From: Clostridiales bacterium
GTDB taxonomy: Bacteria > Bacillota_A > Clostridia > Oscillospirales > Oscillospiraceae
Assembly: GCA_019417795.1 (NCBI GenBank)
Contig: DXUR01000040.1
Coordinates: 1 to 13,339 of the forward strand
Direction of reading: 5' to 3'
DNA length: 13,339 bases
The position numbers and the translations under genes are program-made. The notes below the pieces were generated by a model. It was not told the DNA's origin. It saw only the letters and a program-made list of their open reading frames with translations, and did not search any database. How positions within the stretch are numbered: the first letter of the stretch is position 1; each line of letters begins with the position of its first letter. Below, piece after piece: positions 6,241-13,339 of this stretch.

Positions 6241-9203
6241 CAAGTATTCTCTCCGAAAAAGAATATCAGCATTTCATCATGGACAGGCTCTCGCTGGACA
6301 ATGGTTACATCGTCCGCAAAGCGACAAGCTACGACCGTCTCTTTGCTATGGACCGGGAGCTGCTGTTTCAGTTTCTGAACGATACCCAGCCAGATGAGAT
6401 GGCGGCACTCCGCAAAATCTACAAAGCCGACCTGGAGGATACCCTCGTCAATTTTATCAATGCCGAGGTCACAAAAGCGCGCGGCAGCCTGCTGGATGCG
6501 CTGAAGCACGGCATCGAGATCTCCAACATGAAGCTGGAACTCATGTATACCAAACCCGCTACCACCTTTAACCGGGAACTGCTGGCAAGGTACGAGAAGA
6601 ATATTTTCTCCGTTATGGATGAGGTCTGGGCAAGCGATGATGAGCGTGTTGACCTGGTCATTTTCCTGAACGGCATTGCCATCATGTCATTTGAACTGAA
6701 ATGCAATGCCGCCGGTCAATCGTACCAGGACGCCATCTATCAGTACCGGGTTGACCGTGATCCGAATACCAGACTGTTTCGCTTCAAGGCCGGGTGCCTT
6801 GTAAACTTTGCGATGGATTTGGAGCAGGCCTATATGACCACCAAGCTCGCCGGAAACTCAACCTTCTTCCTGCCCTTCAACATGGGCAACGGCGAAGGTG
6901 TCAATGCCGGTGCGGGTAACCCTACCTTCAAAGACAAGTACAGTGTCTCCTATATGTGGGAGGACATTCTGAAAAAGGACACTGTCCTCGACCTCATCAG
7001 CAAGTTCATCTTCATCGAGACCAAGGAAAGCAAGGACGAGCTGACCGGAAAAACGAAGAAGTCCGAAAATATCATTTTCCCACGATATCATCAGCTTGAC
7101 GTGATCCGCAAGCTGCTGATGGATGTGCGTGAGAATGGCTCTACGCAGAATTATCTGATTCAGCACAGCGCAGGCTCCGGCAAAACGAACTCTATCGCAT
7201 GGCTGGCGCATCGGCTTACTTCGCTGCATGATGCGGATAATAAGATCATTTTCGATAATGTCGTCATCGTCACCGATCGCGTTGTGGTCGACCGCCAGCT
7301 TCAGAAAGCCATTATGGGCATGGAGCACAAAGCCGGACTTATCCGTGTGATGGACGATAAATGCAACTCTGCCGACCTTGCAAGTGCCCTGAACGGCAAC
7401 ACAAAAATTATTGCGACCACGATTCAAAAGTTCCCGTACATCGTGGACAGCGTTGCAGGGCTGAAAGGCAAGCGATTCGCCGTTATCATCGACGAGGCGC
7501 ATTCTTCCACAGCCGGTAAGGATATGGCGGCAGTCACCATGTCGCTGGGCTCCGGTGAGCAGGAGAGCGGTGATGTGGAAGACATGATCACGGACGAGAT
7601 CCGCCGCAATGGCAAACAAGCCAACGTCTCCATGTTTGCGTTCACCGCCACGCCCAAGCCCACAACGATCCAGCTATTTGGTCGGCTGAACACCAAAGGG
7701 CAGCGAGAGGCATTTCACATCTACTCCATGAAGCAGGCCATCGAGGAAGGATTTATTCTGGACGTGCTTCAGAACTACACCACTTACGATACCTTCTATC
7801 AGCTGAACAAGGAAATCGAAGAAGATCCCCGCTGCAAGACTGCTGATGCGAAAAGACAAATTGCCCGTTTTGTGGAACTGCACGAAACAAACATTGCACA
7901 GCGTGTAGAGGTCATTGTGGAGCATTTCCGCACTACGGTTATGCCGGAACTCGGTGGTATGGCAAAAGCAATGGTCATCACCGCTTCCCGACAGGGTGCG
8001 GTCAAATACCGCCAGGCATTTGAGAATTACACTCAGAAAAAAGGCTACACCGATATCAAGGCGTTGGTCGCTTTCTCCGGCAAGGTGAAGCTTCCGGACG
8101 ATGATACCGAATATTCTGAGGCTTCCATGAACGGTTTCCCTGAGGATCGGTTGACAAAGGAATTCGACAAGGACGACTACCAGGTGTTGCTGGTTGCCAA
8201 CAAGTATCAGACCGGGTTCGACCAACCGAAGCTCTGCGCTATGTATGTTCTCAAGAAACTGAAGGGCGTTTCCGCCGTTCAGACGCTTTCCCGCCTGAAC
8301 CGTATCTGCCCTCCGTTTGAGAAGAAGACCTTCGTGCTGGACTTTGTGAATACATATGAGGACATCAAGGCTGCGTTTGCACCGTATTATACGACCACCT
8401 TGCTTTCCACTTCCGTAACGCCGACGGCGATCTATGATTTGGAGGCACAGATCGATGCGTACACCGTTCTTGACCCTGATGATATCGAAAAGGCCAACGA
8501 GCTGCTCTACAAGGGAAATATCTCCTCGAAGGATAAGCAGAAGTTGACGTTCTACTTCAAGCGGGCAAAAAATAGGATCGAGCAATACGAACTTATCAAA
8601 CAGCACGAGACCGTGTCCATGATGCGCCATTTCGTCCGGTTTTATGAGTTCCTGCTACAGGTGTCCTGTTTCGAGGATACCGACCTGCATAAGAAATATA
8701 ACTTCATCACTTATTTGCTGGCTTACATCAATATCAAGCATCCGGGCGGCGGATATAATCTGGACGGTAAAATCAAGGCTACCAATTTCGTTCAGAAAAA
8801 GTCGGAGGAACATACTACTCCAAACCTTGTCGCACAGCCTGTGGTAAAGCTGCCGACCGCTGAGAGTTTTGGCCTGACCGAAGCAAAAGAAGAACGGCTT
8901 TCCCAGATTATTGCGGAGATCAACAGTCGCACAGGAAAAGCCTACGATAACGATGTGGCGGTCAAAGCGATGCTGCAGATTCGGGATATTCTGCTGAAGT
9001 CCGACAAGCTGAAAACCAGCGCACGGAATAATACCGTCAAAGATTTTGAATTTTCGTATTTTGATGACATTGACGATGCACTGATTGAGGGCTTGGAGCA
9101 GAATCAGGATTTCTTCTCGCTTCTTCTCAGCAACGATGAGATCAAGCGACAGGTCCTTGGTATCTTTACAGACGAGATTTATAAAAGCCTGAGAGAGGCA
9201 TAA
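6237..9203 (+). CDS. hsdR: Type I restriction enzyme R subunit HsdR
   Basis: HsdR is the ATP-dependent DNA translocase and nuclease of type I restriction complexes. The 988-aa length is normal. The N-terminal PD-(D/E)xK nuclease core is visible as D139 ... E153-L-K155, followed by a QDAIYQY helix. The SF2 motor follows: Walker A AGSGKT (312-317), DEAH (419-422), TATPK (470-474), QTGFDQPK (658-665) and QTLSRLNR (682-689). The remaining 300 residues or so form the helical region that in the family contacts the methylase core. All catalytic residues I can check are present and no frameshift is seen. It normally needs HsdM and HsdS to find its target; only a half HsdS precedes it here and no HsdM is in the window, so its activity is in doubt despite the intact protein. 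It is followed 12 bases later by the McrB-like gene. Confidence 0.97.
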   Translation: MTSILSEKEYQHFIMDRLSLDNGYIVRKATSYDRLFAMDRELLFQFLNDTQPDEMAALRKIYKADLEDTLVNFINAEVTKARGSLLDALKHGIEISNMKLELMYTKPATTFNRELLARYEKNIFSVMDEVWASDDERVDLVIFLNGIAIMSFELKCNAAGQSYQDAIYQYRVDRDPNTRLFRFKAGCLVNFAMDLEQAYMTTKLAGNSTFFLPFNMGNGEGVNAGAGNPTFKDKYSVSYMWEDILKKDTVLDLISKFIFIETKESKDELTGKTKKSENIIFPRYHQLDVIRKLLMDVRENGSTQNYLIQHSAGSGKTNSIAWLAHRLTSLHDADNKIIFDNVVIVTDRVVVDRQLQKAIMGMEHKAGLIRVMDDKCNSADLASALNGNTKIIATTIQKFPYIVDSVAGLKGKRFAVIIDEAHSSTAGKDMAAVTMSLGSGEQESGDVEDMITDEIRRNGKQANVSMFAFTATPKPTTIQLFGRLNTKGQREAFHIYSMKQAIEEGFILDVLQNYTTYDTFYQLNKEIEEDPRCKTADAKRQIARFVELHETNIAQRVEVIVEHFRTTVMPELGGMAKAMVITASRQGAVKYRQAFENYTQKKGYTDIKALVAFSGKVKLPDDDTEYSEASMNGFPEDRLTKEFDKDDYQVLLVANKYQTGFDQPKLCAMYVLKKLKGVSAVQTLSRLNRICPPFEKKTFVLDFVNTYEDIKAAFAPYYTTTLLSTSVTPTAIYDLEAQIDAYTVLDPDDIEKANELLYKGNISSKDKQKLTFYFKRAKNRIEQYELIKQHETVSMMRHFVRFYEFLLQVSCFEDTDLHKKYNFITYLLAYINIKHPGGGYNLDGKIKATNFVQKKSEEHTTPNLVAQPVVKLPTAESFGLTEAKEERLSQIIAEINSRTGKAYDNDVAVKAMLQIRDILLKSDKLKTSARNNTVKDFEFSYFDDIDDALIEGLEQNQDFFSLLLSNDEIKRQVLGIFTDEIYKSLREA

Positions 9204-9215
9204 AGGGGTAGCATC

Positions 9216-11609
9216 ATGTTTGACAAGTTTCGATTGAAAGATGTACTGGCGCACTACAAGCAGAATTTTGTCTCCACGCAGTGGGGCAACGAAAAATACA
9301 AATGGGAAGCTGTCAAATGGTTTCAGGACAATTGGGACGTGAACGCTCAAAATTTTCCTGAAATGCTGAGCCGTTCCCTCGATAAAACCTTCAATTTGCT
9401 GGCTTCCATCAACAATTTCCCGAGACGCATGATTGTAAGTTTTTCCAAAGCGGCACCGGAAGAGGTCCGGGCAATGTTTATTGCCTTGTTTGACGAGAAC
9501 AAGGATGTGTATGAGCGCATGAATGCCTTCAAATTGCAGGCTTCCATCTTGTTGGAGAGATATGGAAACGGTGCCGCACAGCACTACCAATATGAAAATG
9601 CTATCAGCACTTATCTTTGGTTGCGCTACCCGGATAAGTATTACATCTATAAGTTCGGCGAGGTGAAAAATGTTGCAAACGAGCTTGAGACTGATTACCG
9701 CTTCAAAAAGGGTGCTTACGCAGACAATATCCGCAACTTTCTGCGGCTCTATAACGAAATCAGCCTTGCCCTCAAAGAGGACACAGAGCTCGTCAATCTG
9801 TTTCAGTCACAGCTGACGGATACTTGCTACCCCGACCCTGAGCTCAAAACATTGACCATCGATGTGGGATTTTATATCAGCAGATTTTACTCTCAGCAGG
9901 ATGAGAATGCTGAAGCTGCCACCGAATGGTACGGTACAGATTATAATCCTGGGCTTACCATCGAAGATTGGAAAAAACTCTTAAAGGATGGAACTATTTT
10001 CACTACCAGTGCACTTGAAATTATGAGGCGGATCAAAGACTATGGTGGTCAGGCCTCCTGCACACAACTTGCGGTCAAATATGGTGAGATAAAAAACTTC
10101 TATAATTCCGGTTCTGTTGCACTGGCTCATCGTGTCTGTGAAGCCGCCGGAATCAAGCCGGCAACAAGAGAAGATGGCTCTGCACAATGGTGGACGGTCC
10201 TTTACACTGGGCGTGATGCAGACAAAGGCGAGGATGGCAGCTTTATTTGGAAACTGAGAGATGAACTTTCTGAAGCACTTGATCAGACAGATTTGAGTAA
10301 TATTGAACTGTATGCAGCTGCCGCTCCCGAAGAAGACCATGGCTATTGGTGGTTGAATGCGAATCCGAGAATCTGGAGCTTTTCCGACATTGCTGTCGGA
10401 GAGGTGCAGTCCTATACGCTCTACAATGAAAACGGAAACAAGCGGCGTATTTTCCAGAACTTCCTGGATGCGAAAGTTGGCGACATGATCATTGGCTATG
10501 AATCCAATCCAGTAAAGCAGATTGTAGCAATTGGCCGTATCAGCGCAGAACAGGACGGCGAAAAGCTGTTCTTTGAAAAAATAGAAGGCTTGACCTCCCC
10601 CATTGACTATACAACGCTGAAGGAATGCCCGGAACTGGAGCGCATGGAGTATTTCCAGAATCCGCAGGGCAGCCTGTTCAAGCTCACCCGAGGCGAATAC
10701 GACTTCATCCTCGATATGATTCGGGAAGAAAACCCGATTACCGCGGAGGCATCCATCGATGCTTACACAAAAAGCGATTTTCTGGATGAAGTGTATATGA
10801 GCGAAAAGCGCTACGAGAACCTTGTGGCCGTTCTGCGCAATAAGAAGAACATCATCCTGCAGGGCGCTCCCGGCGTCGGCAAGACTTTCGCCGCAAGGCG
10901 TCTGGCATGGTCTATGATGGAGGAGAAGGATGACAGCCGCATCGAGTTCGTCCAGTTCCATCAGAATTATTCCTATGAAGATTTTGTGATGGGCTACAAG
11001 CCTGTAGAGGATAGCTTTGAATTGAAATACGGAATCTTCTATCGGTTTTGCCAGAAAGCTGCCAACCAGCCAGACAAGGAGTTTTTCTTCATTATTGATG
11101 AGATCAACCGTGGCAATATGAGCAAAATTTTCGGCGAGCTGCTTATGTTGATTGAAAGGGATTACCGTGGCATCAAGGCAACACTGGCGTATAACGGACT
11201 TCCTTTCTCCGTTCCCAAGAATCTATATATCATCGGTATGATGAACACGGCAGACCGCAGTCTTGCCATGATCGATTATGCGCTCCGCCGCCGTTTCAGC
11301 TTCTTCGAGATCGAACCGGGGTTTGATTCCGAGGGCTTCATCCATTATCAGAATGGGCTGAATAATGAAACGCTGAACGAACTGGTGTCCAAGGTGAAGG
11401 AGTTGAACCGCGAAATTGCCGCAGATAAATCTTTGGGCAAAGGCTTTTGTATTGGTCACAGCTATTTTTGCGGCAAAGATGTCTGTACGGACGAATGGCT
11501 GCACTCCATCGTTGATTATGACATTCTGCCAATGCTTAGTGAGTACTGGTTTGATGATACAAGTAAACTCCGACGTTGGGAAAATATTTTGCAGGGTATG
11601 TTTCAATGA
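9216..11609 (+). CDS. mcrB: McrB-like AAA+ GTPase with EVE domain (type IV restriction)
   Basis: McrB forms the GTP-driven ring of the modification-dependent McrBC nuclease. This 797-aa form is far longer than E. coli McrB (about 460 aa). Residues 1 to about 230 are an unnamed helical region. Residues 245-345 or so form a second compact domain (ALEIMRRIKDYGGQASC ...). An EVE/PUA-like domain begins at 376 (GYWWLNANPRIWSFSD) and ends near 530. The AAA+ motor follows, with Walker A GAPGVGKT (550-557), Walker B DEINRGN (628-634), the McrB signature MNTADRS (676-682) and an arginine cluster at 691-693. EVE domains in related proteins bind modified bases in DNA, so this is the likely reader of modified, for example phage-modified, DNA. 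AAAGGGG lies 7 bases before the ATG. The stop overlaps the mcrC start (ATGA), typical of mcrBC pairs. Confidence 0.93.
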   Translation: MFDKFRLKDVLAHYKQNFVSTQWGNEKYKWEAVKWFQDNWDVNAQNFPEMLSRSLDKTFNLLASINNFPRRMIVSFSKAAPEEVRAMFIALFDENKDVYERMNAFKLQASILLERYGNGAAQHYQYENAISTYLWLRYPDKYYIYKFGEVKNVANELETDYRFKKGAYADNIRNFLRLYNEISLALKEDTELVNLFQSQLTDTCYPDPELKTLTIDVGFYISRFYSQQDENAEAATEWYGTDYNPGLTIEDWKKLLKDGTIFTTSALEIMRRIKDYGGQASCTQLAVKYGEIKNFYNSGSVALAHRVCEAAGIKPATREDGSAQWWTVLYTGRDADKGEDGSFIWKLRDELSEALDQTDLSNIELYAAAAPEEDHGYWWLNANPRIWSFSDIAVGEVQSYTLYNENGNKRRIFQNFLDAKVGDMIIGYESNPVKQIVAIGRISAEQDGEKLFFEKIEGLTSPIDYTTLKECPELERMEYFQNPQGSLFKLTRGEYDFILDMIREENPITAEASIDAYTKSDFLDEVYMSEKRYENLVAVLRNKKNIILQGAPGVGKTFAARRLAWSMMEEKDDSRIEFVQFHQNYSYEDFVMGYKPVEDSFELKYGIFYRFCQKAANQPDKEFFFIIDEINRGNMSKIFGELLMLIERDYRGIKATLAYNGLPFSVPKNLYIIGMMNTADRSLAMIDYALRRRFSFFEIEPGFDSEGFIHYQNGLNNETLNELVSKVKELNREIAADKSLGKGFCIGHSYFCGKDVCTDEWLHSIVDYDILPMLSEYWFDDTSKLRRWENILQGMFQ

Positions 11610-12658
11610 TCAAAGATAAAAGCATCTTCATAAAAAACATATACTATATGCTTTCGTATGCCTTCACAACTCTGAATCAGGGCGGCTATGAGGATATTGC
11701 TACTGAAGAGTTCGAGAACATACATAACCTGCTTGCTGCGATTCTTGCAAAGGGTATCGGTAGACAGCTGAAACAGGGCCTTTACCGTGAGTATCTGAAC
11801 CAAAAGGAGACGGTCACTGCTGTTCGCGGCAAAATTGACATACCCGGAACGATACAAAACCGCCTCGCAAGGAGGCAGGTATTGACCTGTGAATATGACG
11901 AGCTATCCGAAAACAATCTGCTGAATCAGATTCTCAAAACAACGGTCATGCTCTTACTGTGTCATGCAAGGGTGGATCAAGCGTACAAAAGCGATTTGAA
12001 AAAGGAAATGTTATTCTTCTCGAATGTTGACACAATCGACCCCACCGCGATCCGCTGGTCAGCCATTCGGTTTCAACGGAACAACAATACCTATCGTATG
12101 CTCATTAGTTTGTGCCAACTGATCCTCGAAGGAATGCTGTTGACCTCGGACTCCGGCGATTACCGACTGGCTTCCTTCATCGACGAGCAGCGCATGAACC
12201 GACTGTATGAGAAATTTATACTGGAGTATTACGCCAAGGAATGTCCGCAGGTAACAGCAACAGCATCTCAAATTCAATGGGCGTTAGATGACGGTATCAG
12301 CACCATGCTTCCGGTCATGCAAAGCGACATTATGCTGACCAGAGGCAATGAGGTCCTCATCATTGATGCCAAGTACTATACACATACCACGCAAACTCAG
12401 TATGATGTGCATACCTTGCATTCCGGTAATCTGTATCAGATTTTCACCTATGTGAAGAACAAAGAGGCGGAGTTCGGCAACGAACCGCATCAGGTATCTG
12501 GCATGCTTCTGTATGCCGCAACAGACGAAGCAATCCAGCCGGACAACCGCTATCGGATGAGCGGTAATCAAATCAGTGTGAAAACACTTGATTTGAATAG
12601 GAACTTTTCAGAAATATCTGCTCAGCTCAATCGCATTGTTGAAGACCATTTTTTATAA
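11606..12658 (+). CDS. mcrC: McrC nuclease subunit (type IV restriction)
   Basis: McrC supplies DNA cleavage and stimulates the McrB ring. The 350-aa length is close to E. coli McrC. The PD-(D/E)xK centre is visible in the C-terminal half: D241 in SDIMLTRG, then D254-A-K256 in LIIDAKYY. The N-terminal half (KSIFIKNIYYMLSYAF ...) is the usual McrC N-terminal region that docks on McrB. The start at 11606 is preferred because it forms an ATGA overlap with the mcrB stop; a frame 10 codons longer would read into mcrB. With mcrB it forms an apparently complete modification-dependent restriction system. It is the last gene of the operon: 180 bases of non-coding sequence follow before a terminator hairpin. 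Confidence 0.95.
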   Translation: MIKDKSIFIKNIYYMLSYAFTTLNQGGYEDIATEEFENIHNLLAAILAKGIGRQLKQGLYREYLNQKETVTAVRGKIDIPGTIQNRLARRQVLTCEYDELSENNLLNQILKTTVMLLLCHARVDQAYKSDLKKEMLFFSNVDTIDPTAIRWSAIRFQRNNNTYRMLISLCQLILEGMLLTSDSGDYRLASFIDEQRMNRLYEKFILEYYAKECPQVTATASQIQWALDDGISTMLPVMQSDIMLTRGNEVLIIDAKYYTHTTQTQYDVHTLHSGNLYQIFTYVKNKEAEFGNEPHQVSGMLLYAATDEAIQPDNRYRMSGNQISVKTLDLNRNFSEISAQLNRIVEDHFL

Positions 12659-12838
12659 GGCTTTATCTTTAAAAACTGTATAACACAGGATTACAGGAGA
12701 AAGTTTGTGCGCAGTGTTTATATAATCAACTCTCTTGGTGTTGCTTGGTGTTGATTAGTGCATCAATGAAGATGCTTGGCAATATGACCTATGGGGTATA
12801 GTTAACCTGCGAGAGCGCACTACGAATACCCCGCAGCC
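12659..12838. other. Non-coding gap after mcrC with repeats and a weak promoter candidate
   Basis: No coding sequence is seen. Besides the repeat at 12723-12757, it holds TTGGCA (12776-12781) and TATAGT (12797-12802) spaced by 15 bases, a weak promoter candidate. It also holds a long-range inverted repeat, GGGGTAT (12793-12799) with ATACCCC (12826-12832), whose left arm overlaps that -10 box. If the promoter is real, it makes a transcript of about 70 bases ending at the terminator near 12878, either a small RNA or the leader of the next gene. Confidence 0.35.
12723..12757. repeat. Tandem 10-bp repeat flanked by inverted 8-bp arms
   Basis: CTTGGTGTTG occurs twice back to back (12734-12743 and 12744-12753). 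The block is framed by TAATCAAC (12723-12730) and GTTGATTA (12750-12757), a perfect inverted pair whose right arm overlaps the second repeat unit. The form resembles a recombinase or regulator binding site, but no recombinase gene is in the window. Confidence 0.6.
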
Positions 12839-12879
12839 AAAATAGCGGCTGAAACGCAATGTTCCAGCCGCTATTTTTC
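12839..12879 (+). terminator. Intrinsic terminator between mcrC and the DUF6809-type gene
   Basis: A perfect 13-bp stem has arms AAAATAGCGGCTG (12839-12851) and CAGCCGCTATTTT (12865-12877), with a 13-base loop and a T tract running to 12878. The A run on the 5' side makes it symmetrical, so it could work in both directions. A nearby CAGCC (12834-12838) could compete with the right arm for GGCTG (12847-12851). Confidence 0.75.
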
Positions 12880-12945
12880 TTAAAAGTTTCAGTAGCTGTT
12901 TCCGTCGAACTGTGGTATATGTTTGTGCTGCAAGGAGGCGAGCGC

Positions 12946-13266
12946 ATGAAATACAAGCTGCTGAAAGACCTATATGACTGTTTTTATACCCCACCCGAAC
13001 TCTCGGCGCAGAAGCAGGAAATTGAGGAGTGCCACCGAGCACTTAGCGAGGCGTTGGGAAAGCCGGAGCGTCGGCTGGTGCTCCGGATCATCGACGCAAA
13101 AGACCGTATTGCGGAGGACACCTCCATCGACAGCTTTATCGCCGGATTTGAACTGGCGTGGAAACTCTCCATGGAATTGAATCATTGCGAAGACGAGCGC
13201 TCAGTCTCCTGCCGAACGGCAATGGGACTGGGAGCTTGTTTCGCATCTAAGGAGGAAGAAAAATGA
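12946..13266 (+). CDS. DUF6809-type small protein
   Basis: This 106-aa protein resembles the DUF6809 family of Clostridia as I remember it. It opens with KYKLLKDLYDCFYTPPEL, has a central PERRLVLRIIDAKDRIAEDTS and ends with SFIAGFELAWKLSMELN. The function of the family is unknown; members are often found on or next to mobile elements. The ATG at 12946 follows AAGGAGG (12932-12938) by 7 bases; a longer frame from 12859 would begin in the terminator hairpin and is rejected. There is no signal peptide or membrane segment; it is likely a small helical cytoplasmic protein. It lies beyond the terminator and is not part of the restriction operon. The stop overlaps the next ATG (13263). The family call comes from memory of the sequence pattern and was not searched. 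Confidence 0.8.
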   Translation: MKYKLLKDLYDCFYTPPELSAQKQEIEECHRALSEALGKPERRLVLRIIDAKDRIAEDTSIDSFIAGFELAWKLSMELNHCEDERSVSCRTAMGLGACFASKEEEK

Positions 13267-13289
13267 AGAAACTCATCATAGTGACGTAA
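13263..13289 (+). pseudogene. Tiny reading frame overlapping the DUF6809-type stop, possibly frameshifted
   Basis: ATG at 13263 overlaps the previous stop (ATGA) and follows GGAGGAAG at a good distance, so it looks like a coupled start. It codes only MKKLIIVT before a stop at 13287. A shift of reading frame near 13286 would continue as VTVKTGSGWTDMGQ to a stop at about 13327. It may be a broken small gene or chance. Confidence 0.25.
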
Positions 13290-13339
13290 CCGTCAAAACA
13301 GGCAGCGGCTGGACAGACATGGGACAATAGTGGTGGGGA

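Noticed and set aside
7674..8630. A 318-codon open frame on the minus strand inside hsdR
   Set aside because: It lies wholly opposite the well-supported hsdR gene, has no recognisable motifs and reads like an antisense shadow of GC-biased codons. The long minus-strand frames at 6858-7619, 8655-9590 and 9981-10961 are rejected for the same reason.

Overview
The window is a defence-island segment from a Gram-positive, probably gut-type Clostridia bacterium (Oscillospiraceae/Lachnospiraceae-like). That placement is inferred from the mid-GC coding style, the GGAGG-type ribosome binding sites, a DUF6809-type gene at the right end and the general look of the proteins. No rRNA or tRNA is present to confirm it. 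I saw no tRNA, rRNA, CRISPR array, transposase or integrase.

Layout from left to right: (1) the 3' part of a Fic-family gene (1-978), closed by a strong intrinsic terminator (995-1033). (2) A minus-strand gene for an unrecognised 204-aa protein with a C-terminal zinc ribbon (1127-1741), with its own good sigma-70-type promoter (1785-1813). (3) A leader with a terminator hairpin and a competing antiterminator (about 1914-1995), followed by an AT-rich gene for a 915-aa protein that joins a large unknown N-terminal half to a superfamily 1 (RecD/Pif1-like) helicase (2017-4764). (4) A 67-aa Cro/C1-type regulator (4800-5003), preceded by a small palindrome. (5) A tightly packed restriction operon: a 5'-truncated type I specificity gene (hsdS, to 5845), an unknown 132-aa gene, intact hsdR, an EVE-domain McrB-like gene and mcrC (to 12658). 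Three junctions in this operon are ATGA stop/start overlaps. (6) A roughly 290-bp non-coding stretch with a tandem 10-bp repeat flanked by inverted arms and a 13-bp terminator stem. (7) A DUF6809-type gene (12946-13266) followed by a tiny, probably frameshifted reading frame.

How the genes may work together: McrB and McrC carry every key motif of a type IV, modification-dependent nuclease, with an EVE domain as the likely reader of modified bases, so that pair looks complete. HsdR also looks intact, but no modification subunit (hsdM) is in the window and HsdS has lost its first target-recognition domain. The truncation point coincides with the end of the AT-rich helicase/regulator block. The simplest inference is that an acquired helicase-xre module replaced hsdM and the 5' half of hsdS. 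The remaining hsdS-orf132-hsdR-mcrB-mcrC genes may now be transcribed from the regulator side.

The most interesting parts are the helicase with its uncharacterised N-terminal half and attenuator-like leader, the fate of the half HsdS without a visible HsdM, and the coupled 132-aa gene between hsdS and hsdR.
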